Shown: positions 26,341 to 35,651 of the stretch, in pieces
Numbering within the stretch: position 1 is the first letter of the stretch
How the letters are laid out: every line of letters begins with the position of its first letter
Origin: Rhodococcus sp. HNM0563
GTDB taxonomy: Bacteria; Actinomycetota; Actinomycetes; Mycobacteriales; Mycobacteriaceae
Reading direction: 5' to 3'
DNA length: 64,000 nucleotides
Assembly: GCF_012726195.1 (NCBI RefSeq)
Contig: NZ_JAASAF010000008.1
Coordinates: 63,147 to 127,146 of the forward strand
Made by a program: the position numbers and the translations under genes
The notes under the pieces: generated by a model
The model's input: the letters and a program-made list of their open reading frames with translations, nothing else
Databases searched by the model: none
What the model was told of the DNA's origin: nothing

Positions 26341-27285
26341 CTACGCTTTTGCCTTCTGGGCGCGTGCCGAGCGGAAGCGTTCGCGCAGGGGAGGGGGCCT
26401 CAGCAGTTCGGCTGCGCTTGGCTCGTTGATCAGGTTTCGGTCGTGTGGGTTTTCGTGAAGGCGTTTCAACAAAGCGAAGAGTGTGTTCGGCTCCGAGACC
26501 AACGTGTGAGCCATGATCGCGATCGAGTAATCGGCATCATGCTGAGTTCTAAGAGCCGACGGTACAGATGATGTGATGGTCAGATTGATGACCGGGTGGG
26601 GCGCGGATCCGACGCGTACGCCTAACTCTCCCGGTGAGATTTGCGCGATTTCGTCCCAATGGAGGAACAGATCTGATTCACGGATCGAAAACACAATTCT
26701 TCGCCGCGCGTACCGCCTGATGCCATTCGGGTAGATGCGCAGGACCGTGGTGAATCGTACCGAAGCCAATAGTAAGGCGCCGACGCCGGTCACGGCGGCG
26801 CCAGCTGCAGAGAGAATCGCGACCTCTCGTGTGTCACGACCGAACGGCACGAGGCTGTCGCTCACACCGGCCAGCCACCCGATCCAAATAATGAGGCCAT
26901 AGGCGGCGACCCCCACGAGGATGGTGATCATGGCCGGAATCGAGGATCTGCTCATCGGTACTGTCACGCCTGGACCGTGTTCACCATCGGTGTGGCGCGA
27001 GATGCGGCGGGGAAGCGCAATGTGGCGAAAGCCGGATTCCTGCAGGAGGCCAACACTGACCAGGAGGGTAGTCAGGCTCAATCCGGCAAAACCGAGGGCG
27101 GTGAGCGGTTCGCCTCCGCGGGCCCCGTTCCAGGCAGTAGCGACGCTGAGTGCAGCGGCAAGTGCTACTGCTACCGATGCGGCGAGCTGGCTGGGGCGGA
27201 AGGCTTGCGGCCAAGGTTGAAAACCGGACGGCAACTTGGCATCTGCAGCGTGTTCGGACGCTGTCTTGCGGTTCGAGTTGTACAA
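26341..27285 (-). CDS. Four-TM membrane protein, copy 2
   Basis: This 314-residue paralogue of 16846-17835 has the same four hydrophobic segments in the first 175 residues and the same soluble tail (SIRESDLFLHWDEIAQISPGELG). It ends cleanly in RSARAQKAKA without the basic extension of copy 1, so this is probably the original C-terminus. The ATG at 27285 follows the cargo-like gene by 33 bp. The conserved order in both copies supports a functional pair, perhaps cargo and immunity or membrane partner; this is inference. Confidence 0.75.
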   Translation of the reverse strand: MYNSNRKTASEHAADAKLPSGFQPWPQAFRPSQLAASVAVALAAALSVATAWNGARGGEPLTALGFAGLSLTTLLVSVGLLQESGFRHIALPRRISRHTDGEHGPGVTVPMSRSSIPAMITILVGVAAYGLIIWIGWLAGVSDSLVPFGRDTREVAILSAAGAAVTGVGALLLASVRFTTVLRIYPNGIRRYARRRIVFSIRESDLFLHWDEIAQISPGELGVRVGSAPHPVINLTITSSVPSALRTQHDADYSIAIMAHTLVSEPNTLFALLKRLHENPHDRNLINEPSAAELLRPPPLRERFRSARAQKAKA

Positions 27286-27318
27286 GGTCGATTCCTGGTG
27301 GTTTGAGGCGTGACGGTG

Positions 27319-28314
27319 TTAGTTCCAAACATCCTGAGATCCTTTGGAAACACCCCAGGTGATGATGCCGCCAACCGCGGCACCGATGAGTAGCCCTGCC
27401 GCCGTTCCGGCACCGGGCGCAACGGCAGTGCCGATGAGTCCGCCAAGTTTGGTTCCCGCGTAGGTTCCTGTCGCGAAACCGACGGCAGAACCTACACCCT
27501 CCGTGATTACTGCTCTGGTGGGGTCCATCCCACCCTCGATATCGTTGTTGATGGCCGGTATTGTTCCGAGCATCGCAGCGTACGGGCCGAGTCCTCTGGC
27601 GATACCGCGTCCGATGTCGTCACCTGACGATAGGGCTGCGCTTTTCAGGCCTTCTTTGGTTGCATCGGACATGAGTCCGATCGTGGAGGAGGCAACCGTG
27701 GCGGGCACGTCCGGAACCCAGGAGAACTCCCCGCTCTCGGATCTGACGACCTCTCCTGGCTTCGCCGCTTCGGCAGCGTCCTCCAGCACTACGACGGCAG
27801 CGTGGATACGGGCGGTCGCGTCGTCGGCTCCTGCCGCGGCCTGCTGGAGCGCGTCGACCAGCGCGACACTCAGTTCGGCGGCCTGGCGTTCGAGTTGGAG
27901 GGACGCAGTGTCGTAGGTCGCGCCGGATGGTAGTAGGGCGCGAAGGAGGGAGATCTGGTTTGCTGCGTCGACGATTCCGTTGTCGTGCACTGTGAACGAT
28001 TGATGCTCGGCCGCTCTCACCAGGGTGAGGACGTGCATTTGTATGCCTTCGATGATCGGAGCACCTGTGCGATAGGCGTCGGCGATCTGTAGGAGGGCGC
28101 CGGCGACGGAACTGCCGAGTGAATGTTCTTTGACGACACGGCGGGCGGCAGCGTTCGCGGCGTCGCCTTTCCACTGCTCCGAGAGGACGTCCTGATCGTC
28201 GAGCAGCCCCCTCATGCGGTCGTCGAGTTTGTCGACGAGATCGTCGAGTGCGACGGCGGTCGCCCGCAAAGCGTCCGGGCTCCATGCGGTAACGGACGTT
28301 ACGCTCGGGTTCAC
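27319..28314 (-). CDS. Type VII secretion cargo-like protein with glycine-zipper C-terminus, copy 2
   Basis: This 331-residue protein starts at the GTG at 28314, which overlaps the small upstream gene by ATG-type coupling. It has a WXG100-like N-terminus (VTAWSPDALRATAVALDDLVDKLDDRMRG) and keeps the helical part lost from copy 1 (AARRVVKEHSLGSSVAGALLQ...). It ends with the same GxxxG-rich hydrophobic tail (GTYAGTKLGGLIGTA, GLLIGAAVGGIITWG). The layout of ESX-type head and membrane-active tail suggests a secreted effector, though no toxin domain is established. The four-TM gene follows directly. Confidence 0.7.
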   Translation of the reverse strand: MNPSVTSVTAWSPDALRATAVALDDLVDKLDDRMRGLLDDQDVLSEQWKGDAANAAARRVVKEHSLGSSVAGALLQIADAYRTGAPIIEGIQMHVLTLVRAAEHQSFTVHDNGIVDAANQISLLRALLPSGATYDTASLQLERQAAELSVALVDALQQAAAGADDATARIHAAVVVLEDAAEAAKPGEVVRSESGEFSWVPDVPATVASSTIGLMSDATKEGLKSAALSSGDDIGRGIARGLGPYAAMLGTIPAINNDIEGGMDPTRAVITEGVGSAVGFATGTYAGTKLGGLIGTAVAPGAGTAAGLLIGAAVGGIITWGVSKGSQDVWN

Positions 28315-28439
28315 GCGGGTCGGTCCATGGCCTTGAATCCTGCGGCGACGCCGGTCTCGACGATCTCGCAGTCGATTGCCGCGCCACTCGCCGATGCGGC
28401 GAACGCGCCAAGCGGGTGCGGCTCTACGTGCAACGTCAC
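28311..28439 (-). pseudogene. Internally deleted EspC-like gene
   Basis: The frame from the GTG at 28439 encodes 42 residues. MTLHVEPHPLG and IDCEIVETGVAAGFKAMDRPA match the two ends of the 85-residue protein at 18676-18933, while about 43 middle residues are absent. The upstream region (GGGGGGA Shine-Dalgarno and flanks) is conserved with copy 1. It may still be translated for coupling to the cargo gene, but the helical hairpin is destroyed. Confidence 0.6.
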
Positions 28440-28696
28440 TACTGTCCCCCCGACAGAATGCCCCGATGTGTGCGTTCGGGACCATAGCAGAGTCCCGTTC
28501 AGGCGTAGCGACCACAGGCACGGACAGGATGACAACTTCCGGCGACGGAAGCGGGTTGCTCCTGCCGGCTGCCCTCACCGATCGCGTCCCGAATTCTCTG
28601 GCGGGCAGTGTCAGCGTAAGGCGGGACTCGCGCGGTACGCCGATGCGCGCAAGCCTGAAGGTGGCCGGATCGAGCCTCCGTCCGTCGCCCGCAGCG

Positions 28697-28764
28697 TTCC
28701 CGCTACATTTCCATCCATACGCTCGGGTCACAGCCGGTGTGTATGGCTGAGAATGTAGCGGGAA
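28697..28764. repeat. Palindromic intergenic repeat element
   Basis: Two 24-base arms (28697-28720 and 28741-28764) are inverted repeats with three mismatches and a 20-base loop. The outer part of each arm, TTCCCGCTACATT, is perfectly paired. A second, more diverged copy is at 42134-42200 and a half copy at 26287-26313. It is non-coding and looks like a REP- or MITE-like element. Confidence 0.65.
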
Positions 28765-29092
28765 CCACCGGTCAGCAGTCTATTTCGCGTCCGCCCATGC
28801 TCGGGCGGTGTTATGGGTCAGCTGTGGGCCAGTGTGGGAAGGACGATGACGCAGGCCTACCATGCAGACTCGGCGGTGGAGCCGAGCCGATGATCTCGTG
28901 TGGCGGGATCATTCCCGTAATGTGAAGCGGTGGAAAGACCCTCAGATGGCATTGCAGTGAAGTGCGGCGGGGATTGTCGAGACCGCTGCCGAAGTCCCAC
29001 GGAACTCCGGACATCCTCCAGTCTCTTACCGAGAGCGGTTGCGCGGTGATGTAGCGATGTTTGCAGGCTCCCCCGAACGGCGGCTCGGCCCC
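28765..29092. other. Non-coding spacer
   Basis: About 330 bp without a supportable gene. A short hairpin (CCGCCC at 28791-28796 with GGGCGG at 28803-28808) may act as a terminator. Corresponding DNA in copy 1 holds the HTH gene, which is absent here. Confidence 0.3.
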
Positions 29093-29345
29093 TTAACTCG
29101 AAACGATGGTGTTCTGCCTCCTCCAGATGAGCCAGCGACCGTCCCGCTTCACGAAGATGTACAGCGCGTTCATCTCCGGCGGATTGCCGCCGTCGGCGTC
29201 CTGTTTCGTCGACCATGCGTTCTTCCGGGCGACGATCGCGTCGTCGGCGAGATGGGTGTTCATCAGTGATGCGTCGTTGGTGAAGCCGTCCTGCACATCG
29301 CGGACGATCGCTTGGATCTGCTCGAGGTCATGGGAGTCAGGCGCA
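29093..29345 (-). pseudogene. Eroded copy of the SnoaL-like gene
   Basis: The minus strand encodes HDLEQIQAIVRDVQDG at the start and the complete C-terminus (ARKNAWSTKQDADGGNPPEMN...WRRQNTIVSS), but about 45 residues between ADDAIV and ARKNA are missing relative to 20097-20507. The MerR-type promoter and the native start are not present; upstream DNA is instead the divergent AraC gene, whose 5' end overlaps any longer frame. Expression is unlikely. Confidence 0.65.
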
Positions 29346-29376
29346 TCGAACCGGCCTCGTCGCCTACCGTGGACGA

Positions 29377-30372
29377 GTGTCGCCACAGCCGGACCCGAGA
29401 CCACCGCGTAGCCGTCGCCTGACGGCTCCCGAATCGGATTGGGACGCGATCCGTATGTGGACCGACGACAAGTACATGCGGTTCGACGTGCAGCCGATCG
29501 GCCGGAACATCATCCCCGCGTCATCGATGTTCTCTGTGCAGATCAGCACCATCACGATGACACATTTCTGCTACGGCGTGGAGGTCGATCTCCGGAATTT
29601 CGACGCCGACGCGGGAAACGTCCTCGTGCTGACCACCCTGCAAGGATCGACTCGTCACGCTGCAGGAACACGCGACGAGACAGAGCTGACCGTGGGTGGG
29701 ACCTTCGTCGCGGACTGCAGCAGGGTGGACTATCGGCTCGGCGCGGCACCCGACCATCTCCAGCTGAACCTGACGATTCCGCACCGACTCCTGTCCGATC
29801 TGGCATTGCAGTGGTGGGGCCACGTCCCAGGCGAACGGTTGTGGAGCCACCGGTGCCCGATCGGTGGGCAGAACAGTTCGTGGCTGGCGCTGCTCGAGTA
29901 CGCAGCGCGAACGGCGTCGACGGCGCCCCAGGCCGTCGCCACCGGGAGGGTCGGCCGGAATCTCGAGGAGATGATCGCCGCTCACCTACTCGACGAGTGG
30001 TCGCGCTCTGCAGGCATCGATCTCTCCGAGCCCTCCTCCGTTGCGGCGCCCGGGTATGTGCGGGCAGCGGTGCAATACATGGACGAGCACGTCAAGGACC
30101 TGCCCACCGTCGCCGAGACGGCGCTGGCGGCAGGTGTCAGCGTTCGCGCGCTGAACGGCGCATTCAACAAATACGTGGGAATGTCGCCGCGCGCATATCT
30201 CATCGAGCGTCGGCTGCACGGCGTCCACCGCGCACTGAGCGCGGGAGCGTTGTCAGTGTCGGCGGCTGCCCACGAATGGGGTTACATCAATATGGGTGTT
30301 TTCGCAGCCGCCTATCGCCGCCGATTCGGGGAGAACCCGTCGGAGACGCTGGCTCGGCGGCGTAACGGCTGA
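29377..30372 (+). CDS. AraC-family transcriptional regulator
   Basis: This 331-residue protein has an N-terminal sensing domain of about 210 residues and a C-terminal AraC double helix-turn-helix from about 230 ([46 protein letters not shown], then [32 protein letters not shown]). It has the AraC-type arrangement seen in the AraC_binding_2 group. It starts at the GTG at 29377, near a probable joint with the eroded SnoaL-like gene. The serine hydrolase gene 107 bp downstream in the same direction is the likely target. An internal fragment of a paralogue lies at 26047-26275. Confidence 0.85.
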   Translation: MSPQPDPRPPRSRRLTAPESDWDAIRMWTDDKYMRFDVQPIGRNIIPASSMFSVQISTITMTHFCYGVEVDLRNFDADAGNVLVLTTLQGSTRHAAGTRDETELTVGGTFVADCSRVDYRLGAAPDHLQLNLTIPHRLLSDLALQWWGHVPGERLWSHRCPIGGQNSSWLALLEYAARTASTAPQAVATGRVGRNLEEMIAAHLLDEWSRSAGIDLSEPSSVAAPGYVRAAVQYMDEHVKDLPTVAETALAAGVSVRALNGAFNKYVGMSPRAYLIERRLHGVHRALSAGALSVSAAAHEWGYINMGVFAAAYRRRFGENPSETLARRRNG

Positions 30373-30479
30373 ACACCCCGTTGCTGCCGATTGCAGATGG
30401 TTACTGCCGATCGCGGACGTATCAGGGTGAGGGATCCCATACCTTTCGTTGTGCTGCTCATCACACCGAAAGGATCGAC

Positions 30480-31679
30480 ATGTCCACGTTGAAACAGTCT
30501 CCGTTGAAGTCGACGCTCGACGATGCTCTCGCCGATGTCACCACCGCTTCCAATGGACCTGATCGGGTTCCCGGTGTCGTCGCCGCAGTCACGCGCTCGG
30601 CCGGGCCCGTGTACGAAGGTGCGGCAGGTGTCCGGTCAATGAACGATGCGGCACCCATGACGACCGATTCGGTGTTCGCGATGTTCTCCACCACCAAGGC
30701 CATCACCGGAACGACGGTGCTTCAATGCGTCGAGGAGGGGTTGCTCGACCTCGACGCTCCTGCATCGGACTACATTCCTGAGATCGCAGGCCTGTGCGTC
30801 GCAGAGGGGTTCGATGATGCCGGCGCCCTGAAGCTGCGCGCGCCCAATACCCAGATCACCACACGAATGCTCCTGTTGCACACGGCCGGATTCGGCTACT
30901 CGTTCTTCGACGAGACGTATCATCGTCTCCTCGTCGACGGCGTGCATCCCAGTGTCATCACAGCGACTCGCGCGGCTTTGAACACCCCGTTGTTGTTCGA
31001 GCCGGGTACCCGGTGGAACTACGGGTCCAACATCGATTGGGCGGGGCTGGTGGTCGAGGCCATTCGTGGGAAGCGGCTGGGGAAGGTCATGGCAGAACGG
31101 GTCTTCCGGCCACTCGGTATGAGCGACACGGCGTTCCGTCTGACGCCGTCGATGGAAGAGCGGCGGACCGAGATCCACCAACGCGGAGCCGACGGCACAC
31201 TGGAACCGACCGGTCTGGTGCTGCCGCAGCAGCCCGAGGTGGATATGGGTGGCCACGGGCTGTACTCGACCATCGGCGACTACAGCCGTTTTCTGCGAAT
31301 GTGGCTGAACGACGGCGAAGGTGAGCACGGACGGGTGCTGCGGCCGGAAACCGTTGCGAACGCTGCGGTCAACGGTCTCGGCGACCTTCAGGTGACCATG
31401 TTGCCCGGTGTCGAGCCGGAGCTGTCGAACGACGCAGAATTCTTTCCGGGTCAGCGCAAGACGTGGGCCTACACCTTCATGGTCAACGAAGAGCAAGCGC
31501 CCACAGGTCGCAGCGCCGGATCCTTGAGTTGGGCCGGCCTGGCCAATCTGTACTACTGGATCGATCGCACTGCCGACGTCGCTGGGATCTGGGCGACGCA
31601 GATCCTGCCGTTCGCCGACCGCGCATCTGTTGACGGATTCCTCGAATTCGAGTCACGCGTGTATCGCTCGCTGGTCTGA
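30480..31679 (+). CDS. Serine hydrolase, class C beta-lactamase/esterase family
   Basis: This 399-residue protein starts at the ATG at 30480, with AAAGGA five bases upstream. The nucleophile motif SxxK is STTK ([10 protein letters not shown]) near residue 63, and YGSN (RWNYGSN) near 179 supplies the YxN-like tyrosine. HGLYST near 260 fits the third motif region. There is no signal peptide, so it is probably a cytoplasmic esterase or peptidase of the EstB/LovD type rather than a secreted beta-lactamase. It follows the AraC gene and ends in a strong terminator. Substrate unknown. Confidence 0.85.
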   Translation: MSTLKQSPLKSTLDDALADVTTASNGPDRVPGVVAAVTRSAGPVYEGAAGVRSMNDAAPMTTDSVFAMFSTTKAITGTTVLQCVEEGLLDLDAPASDYIPEIAGLCVAEGFDDAGALKLRAPNTQITTRMLLLHTAGFGYSFFDETYHRLLVDGVHPSVITATRAALNTPLLFEPGTRWNYGSNIDWAGLVVEAIRGKRLGKVMAERVFRPLGMSDTAFRLTPSMEERRTEIHQRGADGTLEPTGLVLPQQPEVDMGGHGLYSTIGDYSRFLRMWLNDGEGEHGRVLRPETVANAAVNGLGDLQVTMLPGVEPELSNDAEFFPGQRKTWAYTFMVNEEQAPTGRSAGSLSWAGLANLYYWIDRTADVAGIWATQILPFADRASVDGFLEFESRVYRSLV

Positions 31680-31684
31680 TCAGT

Positions 31685-31716
31685 GGCAGGGCGTCCGGGT
31701 GCCCTGACGCCCTGCC
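31685..31716 (+). terminator. Hairpin terminator after serine hydrolase
   Basis: GGCAGGGCGT (31685-31694) pairs perfectly with ACGCCCTGCC (31707-31716) around a 12-base loop, five bases after the stop codon. There is no U-tract. Confidence 0.65.
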
Positions 31717-31762
31717 GTACACCCACCGGTGACTCGGGTCGTCCGGTGATCTACTGGTCCGC

Positions 31763-32884
31763 ATGACGGAAGACACATTGTTGGCAGGTCCCCGTGGCCG
31801 CAGGTTGTTGTTGGAATTTGCGCGGGAAGCCGACCGCGCCACCCAGCAGAACTACGACCGGAGTTCTTTCAACTCCGCCGTCTTCTACGCCGCGCATGAC
31901 CTCGACCCCAACCCGGGGGTCATCTTCGGGCCCGGCGCTGACGAACCACTGCCGGATATTTCACCGGATGAGGTTGCGCGCCGGCTCGCAACAGTGCCGC
32001 TTCCCGAGGTGACGGAAGCCGGTTTGCGTTCGGCGCTCGGGGTAGCAGTGGACCATGCCCGCTACTGGCAGGAACCCGACGGGGAAGACATTCTCGCCGC
32101 TACAACTCCCATGCGACGAGAACTGCGACGCGTCGCCGCCCACATCGCGCAGTCATCTCACGTCGAGTGGTGGTTGTCCGAGGTGGATCGCGACGACCAG
32201 TGGTCGGTGGGGTGGGCCGACACTGCTGAAGCGAGGCCGCAGGAGCCCCGCGAGCAGGCACCTCTCACCGAGCGCCTGGCTGCGTGGCGTGTCCGCGTCG
32301 TCGAGCAGGAAGTGAGGGCGGAACGTGAGCGCCCGCGGGACCCGAAGGCGATGTACTCGGGTCAGTGGTGGTCGTTTCCGTGGGAAGCGCGCTGTTCGGC
32401 GCGGTCGCTCGACGATGGATTGCCGTCGGGCGTCCTGTTCGTCGAAGACTGCATGGGCTGGAAGCAGGCCTTCGCTCGGCGCATGCCAGTGCCCGCGGGC
32501 ATCGAGGTATTCGAGATCGACGGTGCCGACGCGTGGGCCGATCTGTGCCGTCGATACCCATTGGAGGTGACGGCGCAGAAACGTCACGACTGGTATCGGA
32601 CCACCGGGCGCGACGGACGTTGGGTGATGCCCGATTGGAGTCGCGTCGCCGAGGCGTACGGGGGAGTGCACCTCACGGTGAGGGGATATCTCGCCGCGGC
32701 GGGAACAGCGATCTGCGTCGACGACGACACCGCGAGTGTGATCGCCGGGTGGGCACCCGACGAGAGCCACTGGCTCACCGATTCCGTTCGCCCCGACGAT
32801 GACGTGGTCGAGTGGGTGCTCGCCGACGACCGCGAGCACTGGCGGCGAAAGACCCCTCTTGCAGGGGATGCCGGACCGCAGTGA
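31763..32884 (+). CDS. Hypothetical protein, 373 residues
   Basis: The family is unknown. The protein is soluble and acidic, with a helical N-terminal part (residues 1-170) and a tryptophan-rich C-terminal part (GQWWSFPWEARCSARSLDDGLPSGVLFVEDCMGWKQAF, WGPDESHWLTD-like end). No signal peptide or membrane helix is present. The C-terminal part reads like polymorphic-toxin immunity proteins: it shows many aromatic residues, and other small proteins of that style follow. A 67-bp remnant of its 3' end survives at 16826-16892, so a second copy once existed next to the duplicated type VII block. Confidence 0.65.
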   Translation: MTEDTLLAGPRGRRLLLEFAREADRATQQNYDRSSFNSAVFYAAHDLDPNPGVIFGPGADEPLPDISPDEVARRLATVPLPEVTEAGLRSALGVAVDHARYWQEPDGEDILAATTPMRRELRRVAAHIAQSSHVEWWLSEVDRDDQWSVGWADTAEARPQEPREQAPLTERLAAWRVRVVEQEVRAERERPRDPKAMYSGQWWSFPWEARCSARSLDDGLPSGVLFVEDCMGWKQAFARRMPVPAGIEVFEIDGADAWADLCRRYPLEVTAQKRHDWYRTTGRDGRWVMPDWSRVAEAYGGVHLTVRGYLAAAGTAICVDDDTASVIAGWAPDESHWLTDSVRPDDDVVEWVLADDREHWRRKTPLAGDAGPQ

Positions 32885-33487
32885 AGAAGTCGACTCGAGA
32901 TGGGTGGTGACTCCGACCTTCGGAGACGGGCGGGACACCACGGCCGTACCACCCGATTTCCGCTGGGTACTACCGCAACGTTCGATGGGTACAAAGACCT
33001 CAATACTTCCGCTGAAGGGCCCATCTGCCGACGTCGGAGAGCCTGCGGTGCCCGAGCGCTGTGAGTTGTCTGCTTACTGCTGGTAACCCCGCGAAATGCG
33101 CAGAAACCCCCGTCACCAGGGGCGGAGCAGCCGGCCATGCCCTGTCGACGCGATCGTCGACAATGTGTACGAACGTGCCGAAATTGCCTCTCACCAGCAC
33201 AAACCTGGCGTTCTTCCTGGGTGGACCCGCTCGCGTGTGTGATGTAGAACTAGCTCGTGGGCAAACGGTTGTGATGCTTCGCAATAAAAACCGTTGGCGG
33301 TAGACATACCGCCGCACCTCACACCCACAGCTCCCAGGAGGAGCCGGACAACCACCGATCCGGCTGGAGTTTCGAAAGGGCCGAGGAACATGCCGCTGCC
33401 GATGTCGCCGACCGACTCGATGTATCCGCATGGGGAACCGCGGTGCCTCGGCAAAGGGACTCGAAGTCCTGTGATGCCCGAGTCTCG
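32885..33487. other. Largely empty intergenic region
   Basis: About 600 bp. A short frame beginning at an ATG at 32868 and overlapping the previous gene could encode about 70 residues (DSRWVVTPTFGDGRDTTAVP), but it has no ribosome-binding site of its own and loses composition bias after 33000. Around 33270-33300 the DNA is AT-rich, and a promoter there is possible. No other structure was recognised. Confidence 0.3.
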
Positions 33488-33674
33488 GATGGATTCCCGC
33501 ACGAACGACTCCGAGCTGTCGGAGTCCCGATTCCGGTCGCACACGGCCATCGCGCTCGGCTCCGGAGTACCGGCCGGCGTGCCGGCGTTGGTGCTGACCG
33601 GCTCCTTTGCCTTTGGTGCTTTGGTGGCTGTGCTCATCATCGTCTGTGTCGGTGTCGCCGCCCTCATTATCTGA
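33488..33674 (+). CDS. Possible small single-pass membrane protein
   Basis: An ATG at 33488 would give 61 residues: a polar N-terminus (MDSRTNDSELSESRFRSHTA) and one long hydrophobic helix to the C-terminus (VLTGSFAFGALVAVLIIVCV). No clear Shine-Dalgarno is seen; ATGs at 33473 and further upstream are also possible. The hydrophobic block is unlikely by chance in this composition, but evidence for a real gene is limited to that. Confidence 0.35.
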
Positions 33675-33894
33675 GGGGCGCACGCGCAAGGACGCTCCTT
33701 CGGGGGCCCTGAAGACCTGCCCGCGTGCTTGTCGCGCTGGCCACCGGACTCGCCGGGACCGTAGCGCTGCAGGGGGCGCCGCGGTCCCGGCGTGATTACC
33801 TGCGCTGCAGCCTTCTTCGAATGAAGGGGAGGCGAGGGGTTCTCCGATATCGAGATCTCCTGGGCTGCGTCTGACCGGCGGATATTCTGGCCGC

Positions 33895-34350
33895 GTGGAC
33901 ACAGGCGATTACGAGGCCGCGGTGCGGCGGATTCTCACGACGGCTTCGACCGAGGTTGCCGACCGGCTCCGCGGGTTCCTCGCCGCGGCGCGCGCAGACG
34001 GTGTCGACATCGAGGGCATCACCATCGATGTTGTCGTCGACCAGGACGGCGAGGGGCCGTTCGACGTCTGGGCCCGATTCGACGGGCGCGACGCCTTCCT
34101 ACTCGATCGCCGCTTCGATGAGGAGCGTCGGCTCTTCGGTGTGGAATGGGGCGAGCTCGGCTGGGAGCCGGCGGTGCCGTCGCGGCTGCGCGACTGGACG
34201 CGCGACGATCTCGAGGCCGTGGTCGTCGAGGTCGTGACGCGGTGGATCGAACCGCTGATTCCCGCTGGATCGCCCGATGGGTTCTGGTCGGTCGGTGCTC
34301 CCGAGGGCCTGCGGGTGAACGTACCGCGGTCAGAGGGCCTGCCCGCATGA
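33895..34350 (+). CDS. Hypothetical protein, DUF6389-like
   Basis: This is a 151-residue acidic soluble protein from a GTG at 33895. It has a helical start (DYEAAVRRILTTASTEVADRLRGFLAAAR), a beta-rich middle (ITIDVVVDQDGEGPFDVWARFD) and a helical end. It resembles DUF6389-type proteins found among polymorphic-toxin immunity genes, a recollection not checked here. The stop overlaps the start of the next gene (ATGA), so the two are coupled. Confidence 0.6.
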   Translation: MDTGDYEAAVRRILTTASTEVADRLRGFLAAARADGVDIEGITIDVVVDQDGEGPFDVWARFDGRDAFLLDRRFDEERRLFGVEWGELGWEPAVPSRLRDWTRDDLEAVVVEVVTRWIEPLIPAGSPDGFWSVGAPEGLRVNVPRSEGLPA

Positions 34351-35037
34351 CGCAGCCCGAGTTCGTGACCTACGACGGGCTCCCTGTTGCCTCGGGGTGC
34401 GCATACGTTACGCAGCCGGAAGCCGTCCGCGACCTACATGCAGGTGCGTGCATTCCTCGACGCATGTGCGGTCCCGGCCGAGCATGTCGATGCCCAGGCC
34501 TCGGGGTTCCGGCTGTGGGCCGGCGGTCCAGAAGACCGCTCGGAACGCTGGCGACAGATCGCCACGGAGTTACTCGGGGGTCCGCGGCGCACGCAGCACA
34601 CCCACTGCGAGTGGAGGGTCCGCGCCGAGCGTGTGAACGCAATCCTCGACGCGCTCGACGGCGCTGCACGCGAGGATGTCACTCGGTATGGCCGTCCGCT
34701 CGTCGGGTTGGTCGTCGGCGGGCCGGCGCGCCTCATCGATCCAGCGACCGGCGAAGCGTATGCCGGAGTGTCCGTGGAGGATTCCGGACGGTTCGAGGTG
34801 GACGGATACGGTCGGACGCTCGGTGTCTCGGGAGTGCGAGCGACGATCGGCTCGACTGGCTCCTCGCTCTCGCTGTGGTTGTCGTTCCCGGGCGACCACC
34901 GCTTGCCCGCCGCGGCGGCGCACGTGCAGGAACATGCTCCAGTGCGCTTCTCGGTGAAGCACTGGCGCCGCTGGACGCCGTCCCGCACCGGTGACGGATA
35001 CCGGTCGATCAGGATCCCGTCTCCACTCGCCCGGTGA
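34347..35037 (+). pseudogene. Hypothetical gene split by a frameshift
   Basis: Translation from the ATG at 34347, which overlaps the previous stop, gives MTQPEFVTYDGLPVASGCAY and continues well to about 34430. Coding character then switches to another frame that runs from YMQVRAFLDACAVPAEHVD to a stop at 35037. Read with one frameshift near 34425-34440, the product is about 229 residues: an N-terminal soluble domain, then a beta-rich part (VGGPARLIDPATGEAYAGVSVEDSGRFEVDGYGR). It could be a recent inactivation or a sequencing error; no slippery run was noticed at the joint. It sits inside a group of immunity-like genes. Confidence 0.6.
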
Positions 35038-35069
35038 GAGCACCCACGGCGTCCCGGTATCGTGCACCC

Positions 35070-35609
35070 ATGCCCGAATGTCGCCCACACCTGTCCGATG
35101 GCGGCGTCGACTTGTCAACGGAACACATCGATTTCGCCGCGCTCGAATCGTTTCGGTTCGCCGAGGGCGGGGGATACCCGCCGTCCTATCGAGACTTCAT
35201 CCGGCGGTACGGCTGGGCGCGGACCTTCGGTCTCTGGCTGATCTATCCGCCGGTGTTTCCGGGCTACGCGGACGGACGTGGGCGCGCAGAGGTTCTCAAC
35301 GAGCGGTTTCGTGACCGTTACCGGGACGGTCGGGCCGAGGAGTTCGAGTGGATGATCGAACCGGACGGCGACTGGGCACGTGTCGAGGCGCTGCATGTAT
35401 TCGGGTGGAGCGAGAACGGCGACGCACTGCTCTGGGACACGTCAGCTCGTCGCGCGGACGGCGAGTTCCCAGTGTGGGAATCGCGCGGGTTGGATTCGCT
35501 GCACCTGCTCGGGCCGACTCTTTCGGACGCGCTCTCGGCGATCCGGGATACGCGCTCGGGCTCAGAGTCGCGAGCCGACATCGAACCACTGCCTCCGGTG
35601 CGTTTGTAA
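35070..35609 (+). CDS. SMI1/KNR4 (SUKH) family protein
   Basis: This 179-residue protein starts at the ATG at 35070. It carries the SUKH signature: an N-terminal helix and loop (EGGGYPPSYRDFIRRYGWARTFGLWLIYPP), a central beta region, FGWSENGDALLWDTS and a C-terminal helix (LHLLGPTLSDALSAI). SUKH proteins in bacteria are mostly immunity proteins that neutralise contact- or ESX-delivered toxins. No cognate toxin gene is adjacent, so it may be an orphan, possibly acting on effectors from sibling strains. Confidence 0.75.
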   Translation: MPECRPHLSDGGVDLSTEHIDFAALESFRFAEGGGYPPSYRDFIRRYGWARTFGLWLIYPPVFPGYADGRGRAEVLNERFRDRYRDGRAEEFEWMIEPDGDWARVEALHVFGWSENGDALLWDTSARRADGEFPVWESRGLDSLHLLGPTLSDALSAIRDTRSGSESRADIEPLPPVRL

Positions 35610-35651
35610 GCGAATCCCGCGGTCGCCGCGGCCTCTGCCAGGATGGGTCGC

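Noticed and set aside
28314..28731. Extended N-terminus of the second cargo-like gene up to 28731
   Set aside because: The extension is arginine-rich, crosses the small EspC-like frame and ignores the coupled GTG start at 28314.
16846..29345. Composite transposon flanked by the duplicated block
   Set aside because: No transposase or terminal inverted repeats were found in either copy; a tandem duplication or recombination is more economical.
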